This document shows positions 33,039 to 42,081 of a DNA stretch of 64,000 nt, one piece after another; positions within the stretch are counted from its first letter, which is position 1, and the number at the start of each line of letters is the position of its first letter. The DNA lies in the NCBI GenBank assembly GCA_947498985.1, contig CANMMF010000011.1, positions 79,722 through 143,721 of the forward strand. Reading direction: 5' to 3'. The notes below the pieces were generated by a model. That model searched no databases and had not been told where the DNA came from. It worked only from the letters and a program-made list of their open reading frames with translations. This DNA comes from an uncultured Paracoccaceae bacterium (GTDB taxonomy: Bacteria; Pseudomonadota; Alphaproteobacteria; Rhodobacterales; Rhodobacteraceae). The position numbers were made by a program, and so were the translations under genes.

Positions 33039-34925
33039 ATGCAATATCATCTCAACGGCTTTCGACCTGGTGATCCCGCCGTCTGCGACCCGGACCCCGA
33101 AGACCGGTGGACCGACAGCCTGCCCGGGGAGGTCGATGTGCTGGTCGTCGGTTGCGGTCCGGCGGGGCTGACGCTGGCGGCGCAGCTCGCGGCCTTTCCG
33201 CAGATCACCACCCGCATTGTCGAGCAGAAGGGCGGCCCGCTGGAGAAAGGCCAGGCGGACGGGATTTCGGTCCGGTCGATGGAGATGTTCAACGCGTTCG
33301 GTTTTGCGCACCGGGTGGCCGCCGAAGGCTACCGGGTCAACGAGGTCACGTTCTGGAAGCCCGATCCGCGGGACCCGGGCCGGATCTGCCGCATCGGACG
33401 CGTCCGCGATGTCGAAGAGGGGCTCTCGGAGATGCCGCACATGATCCAGAACCAGGCGCGGATCCACGACATGTATCTTGAGCTCATGGCCAACGCGCCC
33501 ACCCGTCTGCACCCCGATTACAACCGCGAGGTCACCGGCCTGCAGGTCGCCGAAAGCGGCTCTCACCCCGTGACCGTCACCCTGCGCCACACCGATGGCG
33601 GAGAGACCGAAACCCTGCGCGCCCGTTACGTCGTGGGCTGCGACGGCGCCCGCAGCACCGTGCGGCAGGCCATCGGGCGCAGGCTTTCGGGCGACAGCGC
33701 GCATCAGGCCTGGGGTGTGATGGACATTCTCGCGGTGACCGATTTTCCCGACATCCGGTTCAAGTGCATCATCCAGTCCGACAGCGAGGGCAGCCTGCTG
33801 CTGATCCCGCGCGAAGGCGGGCACATGGTGCGGATCTATGTGGAGCTCGACAAGCTCAGCGCCGATGAGCGCGTCTCGGCCCGCGACATCACCAGCAACC
33901 GGCTTGTGTCGGCGGCCAACCGCATTCTGTCGCCCTACACGCTCGATGTGAAAGACGTGGTCTGGTGGTCGGTCTACGAGATCGGGCATCGGCTGACCGA
34001 CGGGTTCGACGATGCCGTCGCGCGGGACAAGCCGCCTCGCGTCTTCATTGCCGGTGACGCCTGCCACACCCACAGCCCCAAGGCCGGGCAAGGCATGAAC
34101 GTCTCGATGGGGGACACGTTCAACCTCGGCTGGAAGCTGATTTCGGTGCTGATCGGGCGGGCGGAACCCGATCTCCTGCGCAGCTATTCGGAGGAACGGC
34201 ACGCGGTGGCGCAGGCGCTGATTGATTTCGACCATGCCTGGTCGCGGATCATCAGCGAGCGGGCGGACCGCACCGGCGGCGACACGCCGCGGTTCCAGCA
34301 GCATTTCATCGATCACGGCCGCTATACCGCTGGCGTGTCGGTGCGTTACGCCCCGTCCCGCCTGACCGGAGACGGAACCTATCAGGCGCTGGCGCCTGGC
34401 TTCGCGATCGGCACGCGGTTTCATTCCGCGCCGGTCCTGCGCCTCTGCGATGCGAAGCCGATGCATCTGGGGCATGTGATCGAGGCGGATGCGCGCTGGC
34501 GGATATTCGCGTTCTGCGACGCGACACATCCGGGCGAGGCCGGATCGACGCTGCACGCGCTTTGCAGGTTTCTCGAACGCGATCCGCGCTCGCCGCTTCT
34601 GCGCCACCAGAAACCCGAAGAGCCGCGCGACGCGCTGTTCGATCTGCGCGCGGTTTTTCAGCAATCCCATGACAGCCTGTCCTGGCAGGATCTGCCGGAG
34701 CTCCTGCGGCCTGCAAAAGGACGCTTGGGCCTGCGCGATCCCGAAAAGGGCTTTTGCGCCGATCCCGCGCCGGGGCGCAATATCTTCAGGATGCGGCAGA
34801 TCAACCGGGCGCGCGGATGTCTGGTGATCGTGCGTCCCGATCAATACGTGGCACAGATCCTGCCACTGCAGGCGCATGACGCGCTGGCCGGGTTTTTCGC
34901 GGGCATCTTCCGGGACATGACCTGA
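33039..34925 (+). CDS. FAD-dependent aromatic hydroxylase (3-hydroxybenzoate 4-monooxygenase/phenol hydroxylase type)
   Basis: Flavoprotein monooxygenase of 628 residues. FAD motifs: GCGPAGLTLAAQ near residue 35, the CDGARSTVRQ segment containing the DG motif, and GDACHTHSPKAGQGMN. The C-terminal thioredoxin-like domain of phenol hydroxylase/MobA is present. GGGGAGG precedes the ATG. It probably hydroxylates a phenolic acid with NADPH and oxygen. No ring-cleavage genes are nearby, so the substrate stays open. Confidence 0.88.
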   Translation: MQYHLNGFRPGDPAVCDPDPEDRWTDSLPGEVDVLVVGCGPAGLTLAAQLAAFPQITTRIVEQKGGPLEKGQADGISVRSMEMFNAFGFAHRVAAEGYRVNEVTFWKPDPRDPGRICRIGRVRDVEEGLSEMPHMIQNQARIHDMYLELMANAPTRLHPDYNREVTGLQVAESGSHPVTVTLRHTDGGETETLRARYVVGCDGARSTVRQAIGRRLSGDSAHQAWGVMDILAVTDFPDIRFKCIIQSDSEGSLLLIPREGGHMVRIYVELDKLSADERVSARDITSNRLVSAANRILSPYTLDVKDVVWWSVYEIGHRLTDGFDDAVARDKPPRVFIAGDACHTHSPKAGQGMNVSMGDTFNLGWKLISVLIGRAEPDLLRSYSEERHAVAQALIDFDHAWSRIISERADRTGGDTPRFQQHFIDHGRYTAGVSVRYAPSRLTGDGTYQALAPGFAIGTRFHSAPVLRLCDAKPMHLGHVIEADARWRIFAFCDATHPGEAGSTLHALCRFLERDPRSPLLRHQKPEEPRDALFDLRAVFQQSHDSLSWQDLPELLRPAKGRLGLRDPEKGFCADPAPGRNIFRMRQINRARGCLVIVRPDQYVAQILPLQAHDALAGFFAGIFRDMT

Positions 34926-34981
34926 CGCGCCCGGTGGCAAACCCCGCCTGCCAGGACACGCTCCCCCGAGACCTGCACAGC

Positions 34982-35007
34982 AAAAGGGGCGCCCCGCGGG
35001 ACGCCCC
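34982..35007 (-). terminator. Rho-independent terminator of pnp
   Basis: On the minus strand GGGGCGTCCC pairs with GGGGCGCCCC (one G-U) and is followed by TTTTGC, 25 bases after the pnp stop. It lies between two convergent genes. Confidence 0.8.
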
Positions 35008-35031
35008 CTGTCTTCCGGACATCGGCAGAGC

Positions 35032-37173
35032 TTACTCCGCGTCTTCCTTTTTCTTTTCCGGCGCGGCTTCTTCGCCGGTTTCCTGATCGACCATCTTCAT
35101 CGCCAGACGCACCTTGCCGCGATCGTCAAAGCCCAGCAGCTTCACGAAGACTTCCTGACCTTCCTTCAGCACATCCGACGGATGGTTCAGGCGGCGGTTC
35201 TCGATCTGGCTGACATGCACCAGACCGTCGCGCTTGCCAAAGAAGTTCACGAAGGCGCCGAAGTCGACGATCTTCACGACCTTGCCCTTGTAGATCTTGC
35301 CCTCTTCCGGCTCTGCCACGATCGAGTGGATCATGTCATAGGCCTTCTTGATGGCCTCGCCATTGGGGGACGCGATCTTGATGATGCCGTCATCGTTGAT
35401 ATCGACCTTGGCACCCGACACTTCGACGATCTCGCGGATCACCTTGCCGCCCGAACCGATCACTTCGCGGATCTTGTCGGTGGGCACCTGCATCGTCTCG
35501 ATACGCGGCGCGTGGATCGAGAAGTCGCCCGCGCTGCTGAGCGCCTTGTTCATCTCGCCCAGGATGTGCAGACGGCCTTCGCGGGCCTGCGCCAGCGCCT
35601 TGGTCATGATCTCGGGTGTGATGCCCGCGACCTTGATGTCCATCTGCAGCGAGGTGATGCCGTTTTCGGTGCCCGCAACCTTGAAGTCCATGTCGCCAAG
35701 GTGATCCTCGTCGCCCAGGATGTCGGTCAGGATCGCGTAGGAGCCGTCATCTTCCAGCACCAGACCCATGGCCACACCGGCCACCGGCGCCTTGAGCGGA
35801 ACGCCGGCATCCATCATGCTGAGCGAGCCGCCGCAGACCGACGCCATCGAGCTTGAGCCGTTGGATTCGGTGATTTCCGACACCAGCCGCAGCGTGTAGG
35901 GGAAATCGGTCGCTGCGGGCAGAACCGCCTGCAACGCGCGCCAGGCGAGCTTGCCGTGACCGATCTCGCGACGGCCCGGAGGGCCCACGCGCCCCGCTTC
36001 GCCGACCGAGTAGGGCGGGAAATTGTAATGCAGCAGGAAGTTCGAGCGATACGTGCCCTGCAGCGCGTCGATCATCTGCTCGTCATCGCCGGTGCCGAGC
36101 GTGGTGACCACCAGCGCCTGCGTCTCGCCGCGGGTGAAAAGCGCCGAGCCGTGGGTCCGCGGCAGCAGGCCGTTTTCGCACACGATATCGCGCACTTCGT
36201 CCAGCGCGCGCCCGTCGATGCGCTTGCCCTCTTTCACGACAGAGCCGCGCAGCACCGTGCTTTCGAGCTTTTTCAGCGCCGCGCCGAGATTGCCGTCTTC
36301 CAGCTGCTCTTCGCTGAGCGCGGCCTTGATCTCGTCCTTGGCGGCAGAGACCGCATGGGTGCGCTCCTGCTTGTCGAGGATCGCGTAAGCGGCGCGCATC
36401 TTGTCTTCGCCTGCCGCTTTCACGGCCTCGAAGAGTTCGGAGTAATCCGGCGGCTGGAAGTCGAACGGTTCTTTCGCCGCGTCTTCGGCCAGTTCGATGA
36501 TCAGGTCGATCACCGGCTGGATCTGCTCATGCGCGAACATCACCGCACCCAGCATTTCCTCTTCGGTCAGTTCATAGGCCTCGGATTCGACCATCATCAC
36601 GGCGTCTTTGGTGCCCGCGACAACCAGGTCGAGCCGCTGCTCGGGGTTGTTGCGCAGCTCCTGCATGTCCTCGACCATCGGGTTGAGGACATATTCGCCA
36701 TCCTCGAAGCCGACACGCGCACCGGCAATCGGGCCGCGGAACGGCGCGCCGGAAAGGGTCAGCGCGGCGGAGGTCGCGATCATCGCCACCATGTCGGGAT
36801 CGTTAACCAGATCGTGGGAGAGCACGGTGCACATCACCAGCGTCTCATGCTTGAAGCCCGGCACAAAGAGCGGGCGGATCGGACGGTCGATCAGGCGGGC
36901 GGTGAGCGTCTCCTTCTCGGTGGGCCGCGCCTCGCGCTTGAAAAAGCCCCCCGGCACTTTACCGGCGGCATAGTATTTTTCCTGGTAATGCACGGTCAGC
37001 GGGAAGAAATCGAACCCTTCGCGCGGCTGTTTGGCAAAGGTCACGTTCGCCATCACGCTGGTCTCGCCCAGCGTCGCGATCACGGATCCATCCGCCTGAC
37101 GGGCAACCTTGCCCGTTTCCAGTGTGAGCGTCTCCTCGCCCCACTGCATGCTTTTCTTGGTTTCTTTGAACAT
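35032..37173 (-). CDS. pnp: Polyribonucleotide nucleotidyltransferase
   Basis: 3'-5' phosphorolytic RNase of the degradosome, 713 residues. Two RNase PH cores are present; the second carries the catalytic [21 protein letters not shown] domain ([15 protein letters not shown], about 560-610) and an S1 domain ([16 protein letters not shown], about 620-690) follow, with an acidic Lys/Glu tail. The upstream neighbour is not rpsO within this window, unlike the common rpsO-pnp pair. The 292-bp gap 37174-37465 holds only divergent promoters. Confidence 0.97.
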   Translation of the reverse strand: MFKETKKSMQWGEETLTLETGKVARQADGSVIATLGETSVMANVTFAKQPREGFDFFPLTVHYQEKYYAAGKVPGGFFKREARPTEKETLTARLIDRPIRPLFVPGFKHETLVMCTVLSHDLVNDPDMVAMIATSAALTLSGAPFRGPIAGARVGFEDGEYVLNPMVEDMQELRNNPEQRLDLVVAGTKDAVMMVESEAYELTEEEMLGAVMFAHEQIQPVIDLIIELAEDAAKEPFDFQPPDYSELFEAVKAAGEDKMRAAYAILDKQERTHAVSAAKDEIKAALSEEQLEDGNLGAALKKLESTVLRGSVVKEGKRIDGRALDEVRDIVCENGLLPRTHGSALFTRGETQALVVTTLGTGDDEQMIDALQGTYRSNFLLHYNFPPYSVGEAGRVGPPGRREIGHGKLAWRALQAVLPAATDFPYTLRLVSEITESNGSSSMASVCGGSLSMMDAGVPLKAPVAGVAMGLVLEDDGSYAILTDILGDEDHLGDMDFKVAGTENGITSLQMDIKVAGITPEIMTKALAQAREGRLHILGEMNKALSSAGDFSIHAPRIETMQVPTDKIREVIGSGGKVIREIVEVSGAKVDINDDGIIKIASPNGEAIKKAYDMIHSIVAEPEEGKIYKGKVVKIVDFGAFVNFFGKRDGLVHVSQIENRRLNHPSDVLKEGQEVFVKLLGFDDRGKVRLAMKMVDQETGEEAAPEKKKEDAE

Positions 37174-37465
37174 CTATCGTTTCCTGTCTGGGAGCACTCC
37201 CAGGCCCCTGCCCGGGTCTCCCCATGTCATATGGCGGCCCCATTGCCGCCGACCCCTTCATCGTTGTCATGCGCCGGGGTCAAAGCGTCACGTCTCAGAT
37301 GGGGGCGCTTTATCGGGTTTTCGAGCGACATGAAAGAAAAGAGTTCGTGCGAAAGGCTTTCGTCAAATTATTGCCAAATCTTTACGATCTGATGCGGCGA
37401 CTCACCGGATCTGCCCGCGCGGTTCGCGCCGCGCGCCGTTACTCTTTTCTGCGAGGAATGCCACG

Positions 37466-38197
37466 ATGACCCTGTCCGCGCCTAACCTGATCAAGCCCGT
37501 GCTGACAGCATTGTTCCTTGCGCTGTGCCTGACGCCCCCGGCAGCGGCGGAGGGGCCCGGCGCGCAGACCGGCAAGGCGCGCATCCTGGCCATCGGCGAC
37601 AGTCTGATGACCTGGAACCGCATCGCGCAACGCTCGATCCCGCAGGTTGTGGCGGCCATGCTGCGCGAACCGGTGCAGAGCCGCGCCAATGTCGGCGCGC
37701 ATATGATCTACAACCTGCCGATCTCGGGGGCTCTGGGCAAACGCATCTCGTCGCAATTCGGCGTGCGCAAGGATGCGGGCAGTTTCGACTGGGTGCTGGT
37801 GACCGGCGGCGGCAACGATCTGTGGCTGGGCTGCGGCTGCAGCCGATGTCAGCGCCGGATGGCCAAGATGATCTCTCCGGACGGGCAGCAGGGGGCGGTG
37901 CCCAACCTGATGCGCAAGATCCGCTCCACCGGCGCGCAGGTCATCTATATCGGCTATCTGCGAAGCCCCGGCTACGGCACATTGATCGACCATTGCCGCA
38001 ACGAAGGCGATGCGCTGGAGGCACGGCTGGCGATGATGGCGAAATACATGCCGGGCGTGCATTTCCTGTCGATGGCCGATCTGGTGCCGCATGGCGACCG
38101 GTCCTACCACGCGCTCGACGGCATCCACCCGAGCCAGAAAGGCAGCGTGGCCATCGCGCGGCGCGTCGTCGCCCATATGCGCAGCCTTGGATACTGA
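37466..38197 (+). CDS. Secreted SGNH/GDSL-family hydrolase
   Basis: 243 residues with a Sec signal peptide ending near PPAAAEG. Catalytic blocks: GDSLM (nucleophile Ser), GGGNDLW (Asn) and DGIHPSQKG (Asp/His). A CGCGCSRCQRR cysteine cluster is unusual for the family and may form disulfides or bind a metal. It is probably a periplasmic esterase or lipase acting on a cell-envelope ester. Confidence 0.85.
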   Translation: MTLSAPNLIKPVLTALFLALCLTPPAAAEGPGAQTGKARILAIGDSLMTWNRIAQRSIPQVVAAMLREPVQSRANVGAHMIYNLPISGALGKRISSQFGVRKDAGSFDWVLVTGGGNDLWLGCGCSRCQRRMAKMISPDGQQGAVPNLMRKIRSTGAQVIYIGYLRSPGYGTLIDHCRNEGDALEARLAMMAKYMPGVHFLSMADLVPHGDRSYHALDGIHPSQKGSVAIARRVVAHMRSLGY

Positions 38198-38387
38198 CAC
38201 GCTGCGCAGGCTCCGGGCTGTGACCGGATCCCGGCACGGGCACGAGTTGCAAACCCGGTCGCAACAAAGCGGCCCGGACGCCCGGCTGGCAAATGTCCGC
38301 AGAATGGTCATGCCTGCCCTGTAAGCCACACGCCCGTTTTTCCAAGCCGCCCGAGGCTGCCCCCGCGCCATGGCGCGCCCGGCATGA

Positions 38388-38420
38388 CGCAAGCTCACCG
38401 CAAGCCCATCGCAAGCCCAC
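38388..38420. repeat. Three tandem 11-bp units
   Basis: CGCAAGCTCAC, CGCAAGCCCAT and CGCAAGCCCAC follow each other without gaps, at a one-turn period. They lie in the roughly 360-bp gap 38198-38556 before the MscS gene, where I see no gene. Confidence 0.6.
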
Positions 38421-38556
38421 CGGATGGCCCGCCATCTACGCTCTCGCCACTTGACCCGCTCGCAGGCCACGACACATCTCGCTCAATCCGCCCCTTGCGC
38501 CGCCGATGCTGCGGACGCAAAACTGCCAGACAACCGCTTTTTCAAGGATCATCCCT

Positions 38557-39936
38557 TTGACGCCCCTTGCCCGGATCTTTTGCCTGTTCGCGTTCACGTG
38601 TTTCCTCATCCCCCACGCATTGCCCGCGCAGGAGGTCGGTCCCGCCGATGACGAGCTGACCACAACCGAGCAGGCGGTCGATGTCGAACCGGTGGCGCGC
38701 GACGAACAGATCGACACGCGCATCACCGCCATCCTCGAAGCTTCGGGCTGGTTCCAGAACATCCGGGTGCGGGTCGATGACGGCATCGTTTTCCTCGATG
38801 GCCGCACCGCGACCGAGCAGCGGCAGCTCTGGGCGCGCGACCTTGCGGCCAAGACATCGGGCGTTGTCGCGGTGGTCAACCGGATCGAAGTCGATGCGCA
38901 TGCCAATTTCAGCCTCGATCCGGCGATCAACGCGGTCGAGGATCTGGGCACTCGGTTCGTCGTCGCATTGCCGTCAATCCTGCTGGCGATCATCGTGCTG
39001 CCGCTGGCGTGGTTTGCCGCCTCGCTGGTCCGGCGCACCGCGCATTGGATGATCCGCGATCGCATGCAATCGCCGTTTCTCGCCGATCTGCTTTCACGCC
39101 TTATCGCGCTGCCGGTCTTTCTCATCGGGCTATACGTGGTGTTGCAGGCGGCAGGCCTGACCAAACTTGCCTTCTCGGTGGTCGGGGGCGCCGGTGTGCT
39201 GGGCATTGTGATCGGCTTTGCGTTTCGCGATATCGGCGAGAATTTCCTCGCCTCGCTGCTCCTGTCCCTGCGCCAGCCGTTCCGACGCGGCGACTTCATC
39301 TCGGTGTCCGGGCAGATGGGCCTGGTGCACTCGATGAACACCCGCTCCACCGTGCTGGTCTCGCCCGAGGGCAACCACATCCAGATCCCCAACGCCATGG
39401 TCTTCAAGTCGATCATCGAGAACTTCACCGCCGTGCCGGACCGGCGCGGCGAGATTGACGTGGGGATCGGCTATGACGCCGCGATCTCGGACGCGCAGAC
39501 CATCATCCGCAAGGTGCTGGCCGAGCAGGACGGCGTGATCGCGGCGCCCGAGCCGATGGTGCTGGCCGACAGGCTCAACACCTCCACCGTCGATCTCAAG
39601 GTCTATTACTGGTTCGACGGTGAAAAGGTGTCGCCGCTGAAACTGCAATCGGTGCTGATCCAGAAGATCAAGCAGGCGCTGACCGATGCGGAGGTCTCGA
39701 TGCCCGCCGACATTCAGGAACTGGTCTTCCCGCAAGGCATTCCCGGCCTCATCGCGGATGTGGCCGAAGCCGCCGCTGAGGGCAGCCGCCCGCACCCGGC
39801 ACCGGCCACAGCGCCGCCCGCGCGCGAGCGCATCACCGAAGACGATGCGGCGGCTGTGGCCAATGAAAAGGACGAGCTCGAGGAACAGCTCAAGGCGCCG
39901 ATCGAAGGCGACAGCGACCACGATCTGCTGTCGTGA
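38557..39936 (+). CDS. MscS-family mechanosensitive channel with N-terminal BON domain
   Basis: 459 residues from a TTG start with AAGGA eight bases upstream; this places a clean signal peptide (ending PHALPAQ) at the N terminus. An ATG 17 codons earlier is possible but gives an odd extension. A periplasmic BON domain (about 40-100: ITAILEASGWFQ, IVFLDGRTATEQRQ) precedes three membrane helices and the MscS pore region VVGGAGVLGIVIGFAFRD. A beta domain (PFRRGDFISVSGQMG) and an acidic Ala/Glu-rich tail follow. Its probable roles are osmotic release and envelope protection. Confidence 0.85.
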   Translation: MTPLARIFCLFAFTCFLIPHALPAQEVGPADDELTTTEQAVDVEPVARDEQIDTRITAILEASGWFQNIRVRVDDGIVFLDGRTATEQRQLWARDLAAKTSGVVAVVNRIEVDAHANFSLDPAINAVEDLGTRFVVALPSILLAIIVLPLAWFAASLVRRTAHWMIRDRMQSPFLADLLSRLIALPVFLIGLYVVLQAAGLTKLAFSVVGGAGVLGIVIGFAFRDIGENFLASLLLSLRQPFRRGDFISVSGQMGLVHSMNTRSTVLVSPEGNHIQIPNAMVFKSIIENFTAVPDRRGEIDVGIGYDAAISDAQTIIRKVLAEQDGVIAAPEPMVLADRLNTSTVDLKVYYWFDGEKVSPLKLQSVLIQKIKQALTDAEVSMPADIQELVFPQGIPGLIADVAEAAAEGSRPHPAPATAPPARERITEDDAAAVANEKDELEEQLKAPIEGDSDHDLLS

Positions 39937-39961
39937 CGAATGCTCTGTCTGCCGGGCGAAG

Positions 39962-40038
39962 TGGTACCGCCTCCCCGGCTCGAACGGGGGACCTCTAGAT
40001 CCACAATCTAGCGCTCTAACCTACTGAGCTAAGGCGGC
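39962..40038 (-). tRNA. tRNA-His (GTG)
   Basis: Minus-strand cloverleaf of 77 nt including an encoded CCA. Acceptor GCCGCCT pairs with AGGCGGT (G1-U72), D stem GCTC/GAGC, anticodon stem CTAGA/TCTAG with loop TTGTGGA, T loop TTCGAGC. The discriminator is A73 and the base before G1 is T, so no G-1 is encoded. This is the alphaproteobacterial exception to the usual G-1:C73 identity element. Confidence 0.95.
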
Positions 40039-40205
40039 ACGCCCGCGCGGGATAAGAAATTCGCCGCACGATTGCAAGTGCCAATTCCGTGGCGCAGCAC
40101 CATCTATCGCGGCAGATGAACACCACCGCCGCGCCTCCGGGTGCCACGCTCCGCGGGACGGCGGGCGGGGCGAGGTGGCGCTTGCGCCACCAGCGGCGCA
40201 CGACG

Positions 40206-40685
40206 TCACAGCGTGACCTCCCAGCCCTGTTCGACCAGCGGCACACCGAAGCTCACCACGGGTTTCGACGACACGCACGCCCAGCCGTTCTTGAGATAGA
40301 GCGCGCAGGCCGCGCGGTGGCTTTCATGGGTCCAGAGCACCATGCGCGCATAGCCCGCCTGCCGCGCAAACCCCATGCAGGCATCCAGCAATCGCTGCCC
40401 CAACCCGCGCCCGCGCGCCTGCGGCACCAGCAGGAAGAGACGCAGCTTGGCGGTCTGCGCATCCTGTCTCACGCAAAAGACCGAGCCCAGCCGGGTGCCG
40501 CCCTGCCAGGCGATGAACGCCCGTTCGCAGCCTGGATCGTGCTCGGTCTCGAAGGCCTGCAAGATGTCCGCCACCAGCGCGCCAAAGCTCGCGTCAAACC
40601 CTTCGCTCTGCGCGTAGAGCCTGCCGTGCTGGTCCACCAGCCAGTCCGAATCTCCCGGACCCAGATCTTTCAGCTCAATCTCCAT
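40206..40685 (-). CDS. GNAT-family N-acetyltransferase
   Basis: 159 residues with the acetyl-CoA binding loop VPQARGRGLGQRLLDA and the YLKNGWACV C-terminal stretch. It starts MEIELKDLGPGDSDW. The family acetylates small molecules or protein N termini; no target can be inferred. It is single-gene and divergent from the small gene at 40792. A strong hairpin GGTGGCGC/GCGCCACC at 40174-40191 lies 15 bases after its stop. Confidence 0.85.
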   Translation of the reverse strand: MEIELKDLGPGDSDWLVDQHGRLYAQSEGFDASFGALVADILQAFETEHDPGCERAFIAWQGGTRLGSVFCVRQDAQTAKLRLFLLVPQARGRGLGQRLLDACMGFARQAGYARMVLWTHESHRAACALYLKNGWACVSSKPVVSFGVPLVEQGWEVTL

Positions 40686-40791
40686 ATCCGCAGGGAACCG
40701 CAGCGCGACGGCCAAATCAACCGCTTGAAATCCCGCGTGGGCGGCTTTACTCCGCCTCAACCCCGACGGTGACAGCCACGAGGAGACGAGC

Positions 40792-40992
40792 ATGGGCATC
40801 AATGACGAACGCGACATCGAAGCCAACCTGCAGATCGGCCCGACCGACGCGGGCATGATCCGGCTATTTGTGACAAGCTCGAACGGCGCCGAAATTCCGA
40901 TGGATTTCGACCCTGACGAAGCCGAAGAGATCGCCGACGAGATCCGCGCCGCCGCCCAGACCGCGCGCCGCGCCGGCAAGAAGCGGCGCTAA
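40792..40992 (+). CDS. Small conserved cytoplasmic protein (DUF6324-like)
   Basis: 66 residues, starting MGINDERDIEANLQIGPTD, with an acidic central helix (DPDEAEEIADEIRAAAQ) and a basic end (ARRAGKKRR). GAGGAGACG precedes the ATG. It resembles short proteins found across Rhodobacterales; the family number is from memory. No function is known. Confidence 0.72.
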   Translation: MGINDERDIEANLQIGPTDAGMIRLFVTSSNGAEIPMDFDPDEAEEIADEIRAAAQTARRAGKKRR

Positions 40993-41032
40993 AAGCCAGC
41001 CGCCTCTTTCACCGCAAAAGGGCCGCCGCGGC

Positions 41033-41404
41033 TCAGCGGTGCTGGTCGATCAGGATCGTATTGCCATCGGGATCCTGCAGCACCAGCGACGCAGGCCCGC
41101 TGCCGTCCGCCTCCGCTTCCTGCACCAGCGTCAGCCCCTCGGCCTTGAGCGCGGCCTGGATCTCGCGGATATCGGTGAAGCTCTCGAGATCTTTGCCCTG
41201 CGCATCCCACCCGGGGTTGAAGGTCAGCAGATTGCCGTCGAACATCCCCTGAAAAAGTCCGATGGTCGTGTCGCCATTGCGCAGGATCAGGTAATTCCGG
41301 GCGACGTCTCCGGCCACCTGCGCAAAGCCCAGCGTCTCGTAGAACTGTCGCGACGCGGCAAGATCCTTGACCGAAAGGCTCGCCGAAAAAGCTCCAAGCT
41401 CCAT
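41033..41404 (-). CDS. VOC-superfamily (glyoxalase-like) protein
   Basis: 123 residues with the paired beta-alpha-beta3 modules of the vicinal oxygen chelate fold: [19 protein letters not shown] at the start and [15 protein letters not shown] at the end. It could be a lyase, dioxygenase or resistance-type binding protein. Metal ligands are not complete enough to choose. The start ATG has AAAGGACAT just upstream. Confidence 0.83.
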   Translation of the reverse strand: MELGAFSASLSVKDLAASRQFYETLGFAQVAGDVARNYLILRNGDTTIGLFQGMFDGNLLTFNPGWDAQGKDLESFTDIREIQAALKAEGLTLVQEAEADGSGPASLVLQDPDGNTILIDQHR

Positions 41405-41488
41405 GTGATGTCCTTTCGGATATGTTGGCCCCGTTGCCGCGACAGCTTGCCCGAATGCGGCGGCGCTGTCACCCGTTGCCGTGTCCGC

Positions 41489-41935
41489 TCAGACCCAGCC
41501 CAGCGCCGCGTCCGGATCGCGCAGCCCGTGCAGGCGCCGCGCGGCATGCACGGCAAATTTGCGCACCAGCTTTGTCCGGCGGGCAGAGGCCAGCCTGGTT
41601 TCCGGGCCCAGCCGCAGGATCTCCGCATCATATCCATCGGCGATGATCAGCCCGGTTTCCTCGGGCAGAAGGTCCGTCGGGAAATCCTGATCCACCGCCC
41701 AGAAATAGCGATCACACCAGTCCAGATAGCCTTCCCACTTCGCGTCACCCTGAAAATCCGCGCGGCTCGATTTGCACTCCACCACCCAAAGCTCGCCCTT
41801 CGGCCCGAGCGCCATGACATCCACCCGCAAGCCCCGCTCGGGCACAAATTCCTCGATCACCGCAAAGCCGTGAGAGGCGAGGTGACGGCACACCCCGCGC
41901 GCAAGAACCTGTCCGGGCAAAAGCGTATCGCGCAT
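41489..41935 (-). CDS. mmcB: MmcB family DNA repair protein
   Basis: 148 residues with a PD-(D/E)XK nuclease core: VDVMALGPKGELWVVECK, then SSRADFQGDAKWEGYLDWCD. MmcB in Caulobacter belongs to the LexA damage response. The start MRDTLLPG at 41935 is chosen over a longer hydrophobic start. No classic SOS box was identified in the short upstream gap. Confidence 0.82.
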   Translation of the reverse strand: MRDTLLPGQVLARGVCRHLASHGFAVIEEFVPERGLRVDVMALGPKGELWVVECKSSRADFQGDAKWEGYLDWCDRYFWAVDQDFPTDLLPEETGLIIADGYDAEILRLGPETRLASARRTKLVRKFAVHAARRLHGLRDPDAALGWV

Positions 41936-42081
41936 CTGCAAACCATGAACAAAACGTAAACAAATTGCAAGAGTGCAGGCCAACCCCTTCAAATCCGGTG
42001 CAAAAGCGATAGTTTACCGTGGTAAGGCCCGCCGCCGGGACGGCTCCGGCGCGCAGACGGCCCGCTTGCAAGGAGAGTGCC

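Noticed and set aside
32685..34940. A 751-codon minus-strand frame opposite the flavin monooxygenase
   Set aside because: Antisense shadow with His/Arg-rich low-complexity translation and no recognisable family.
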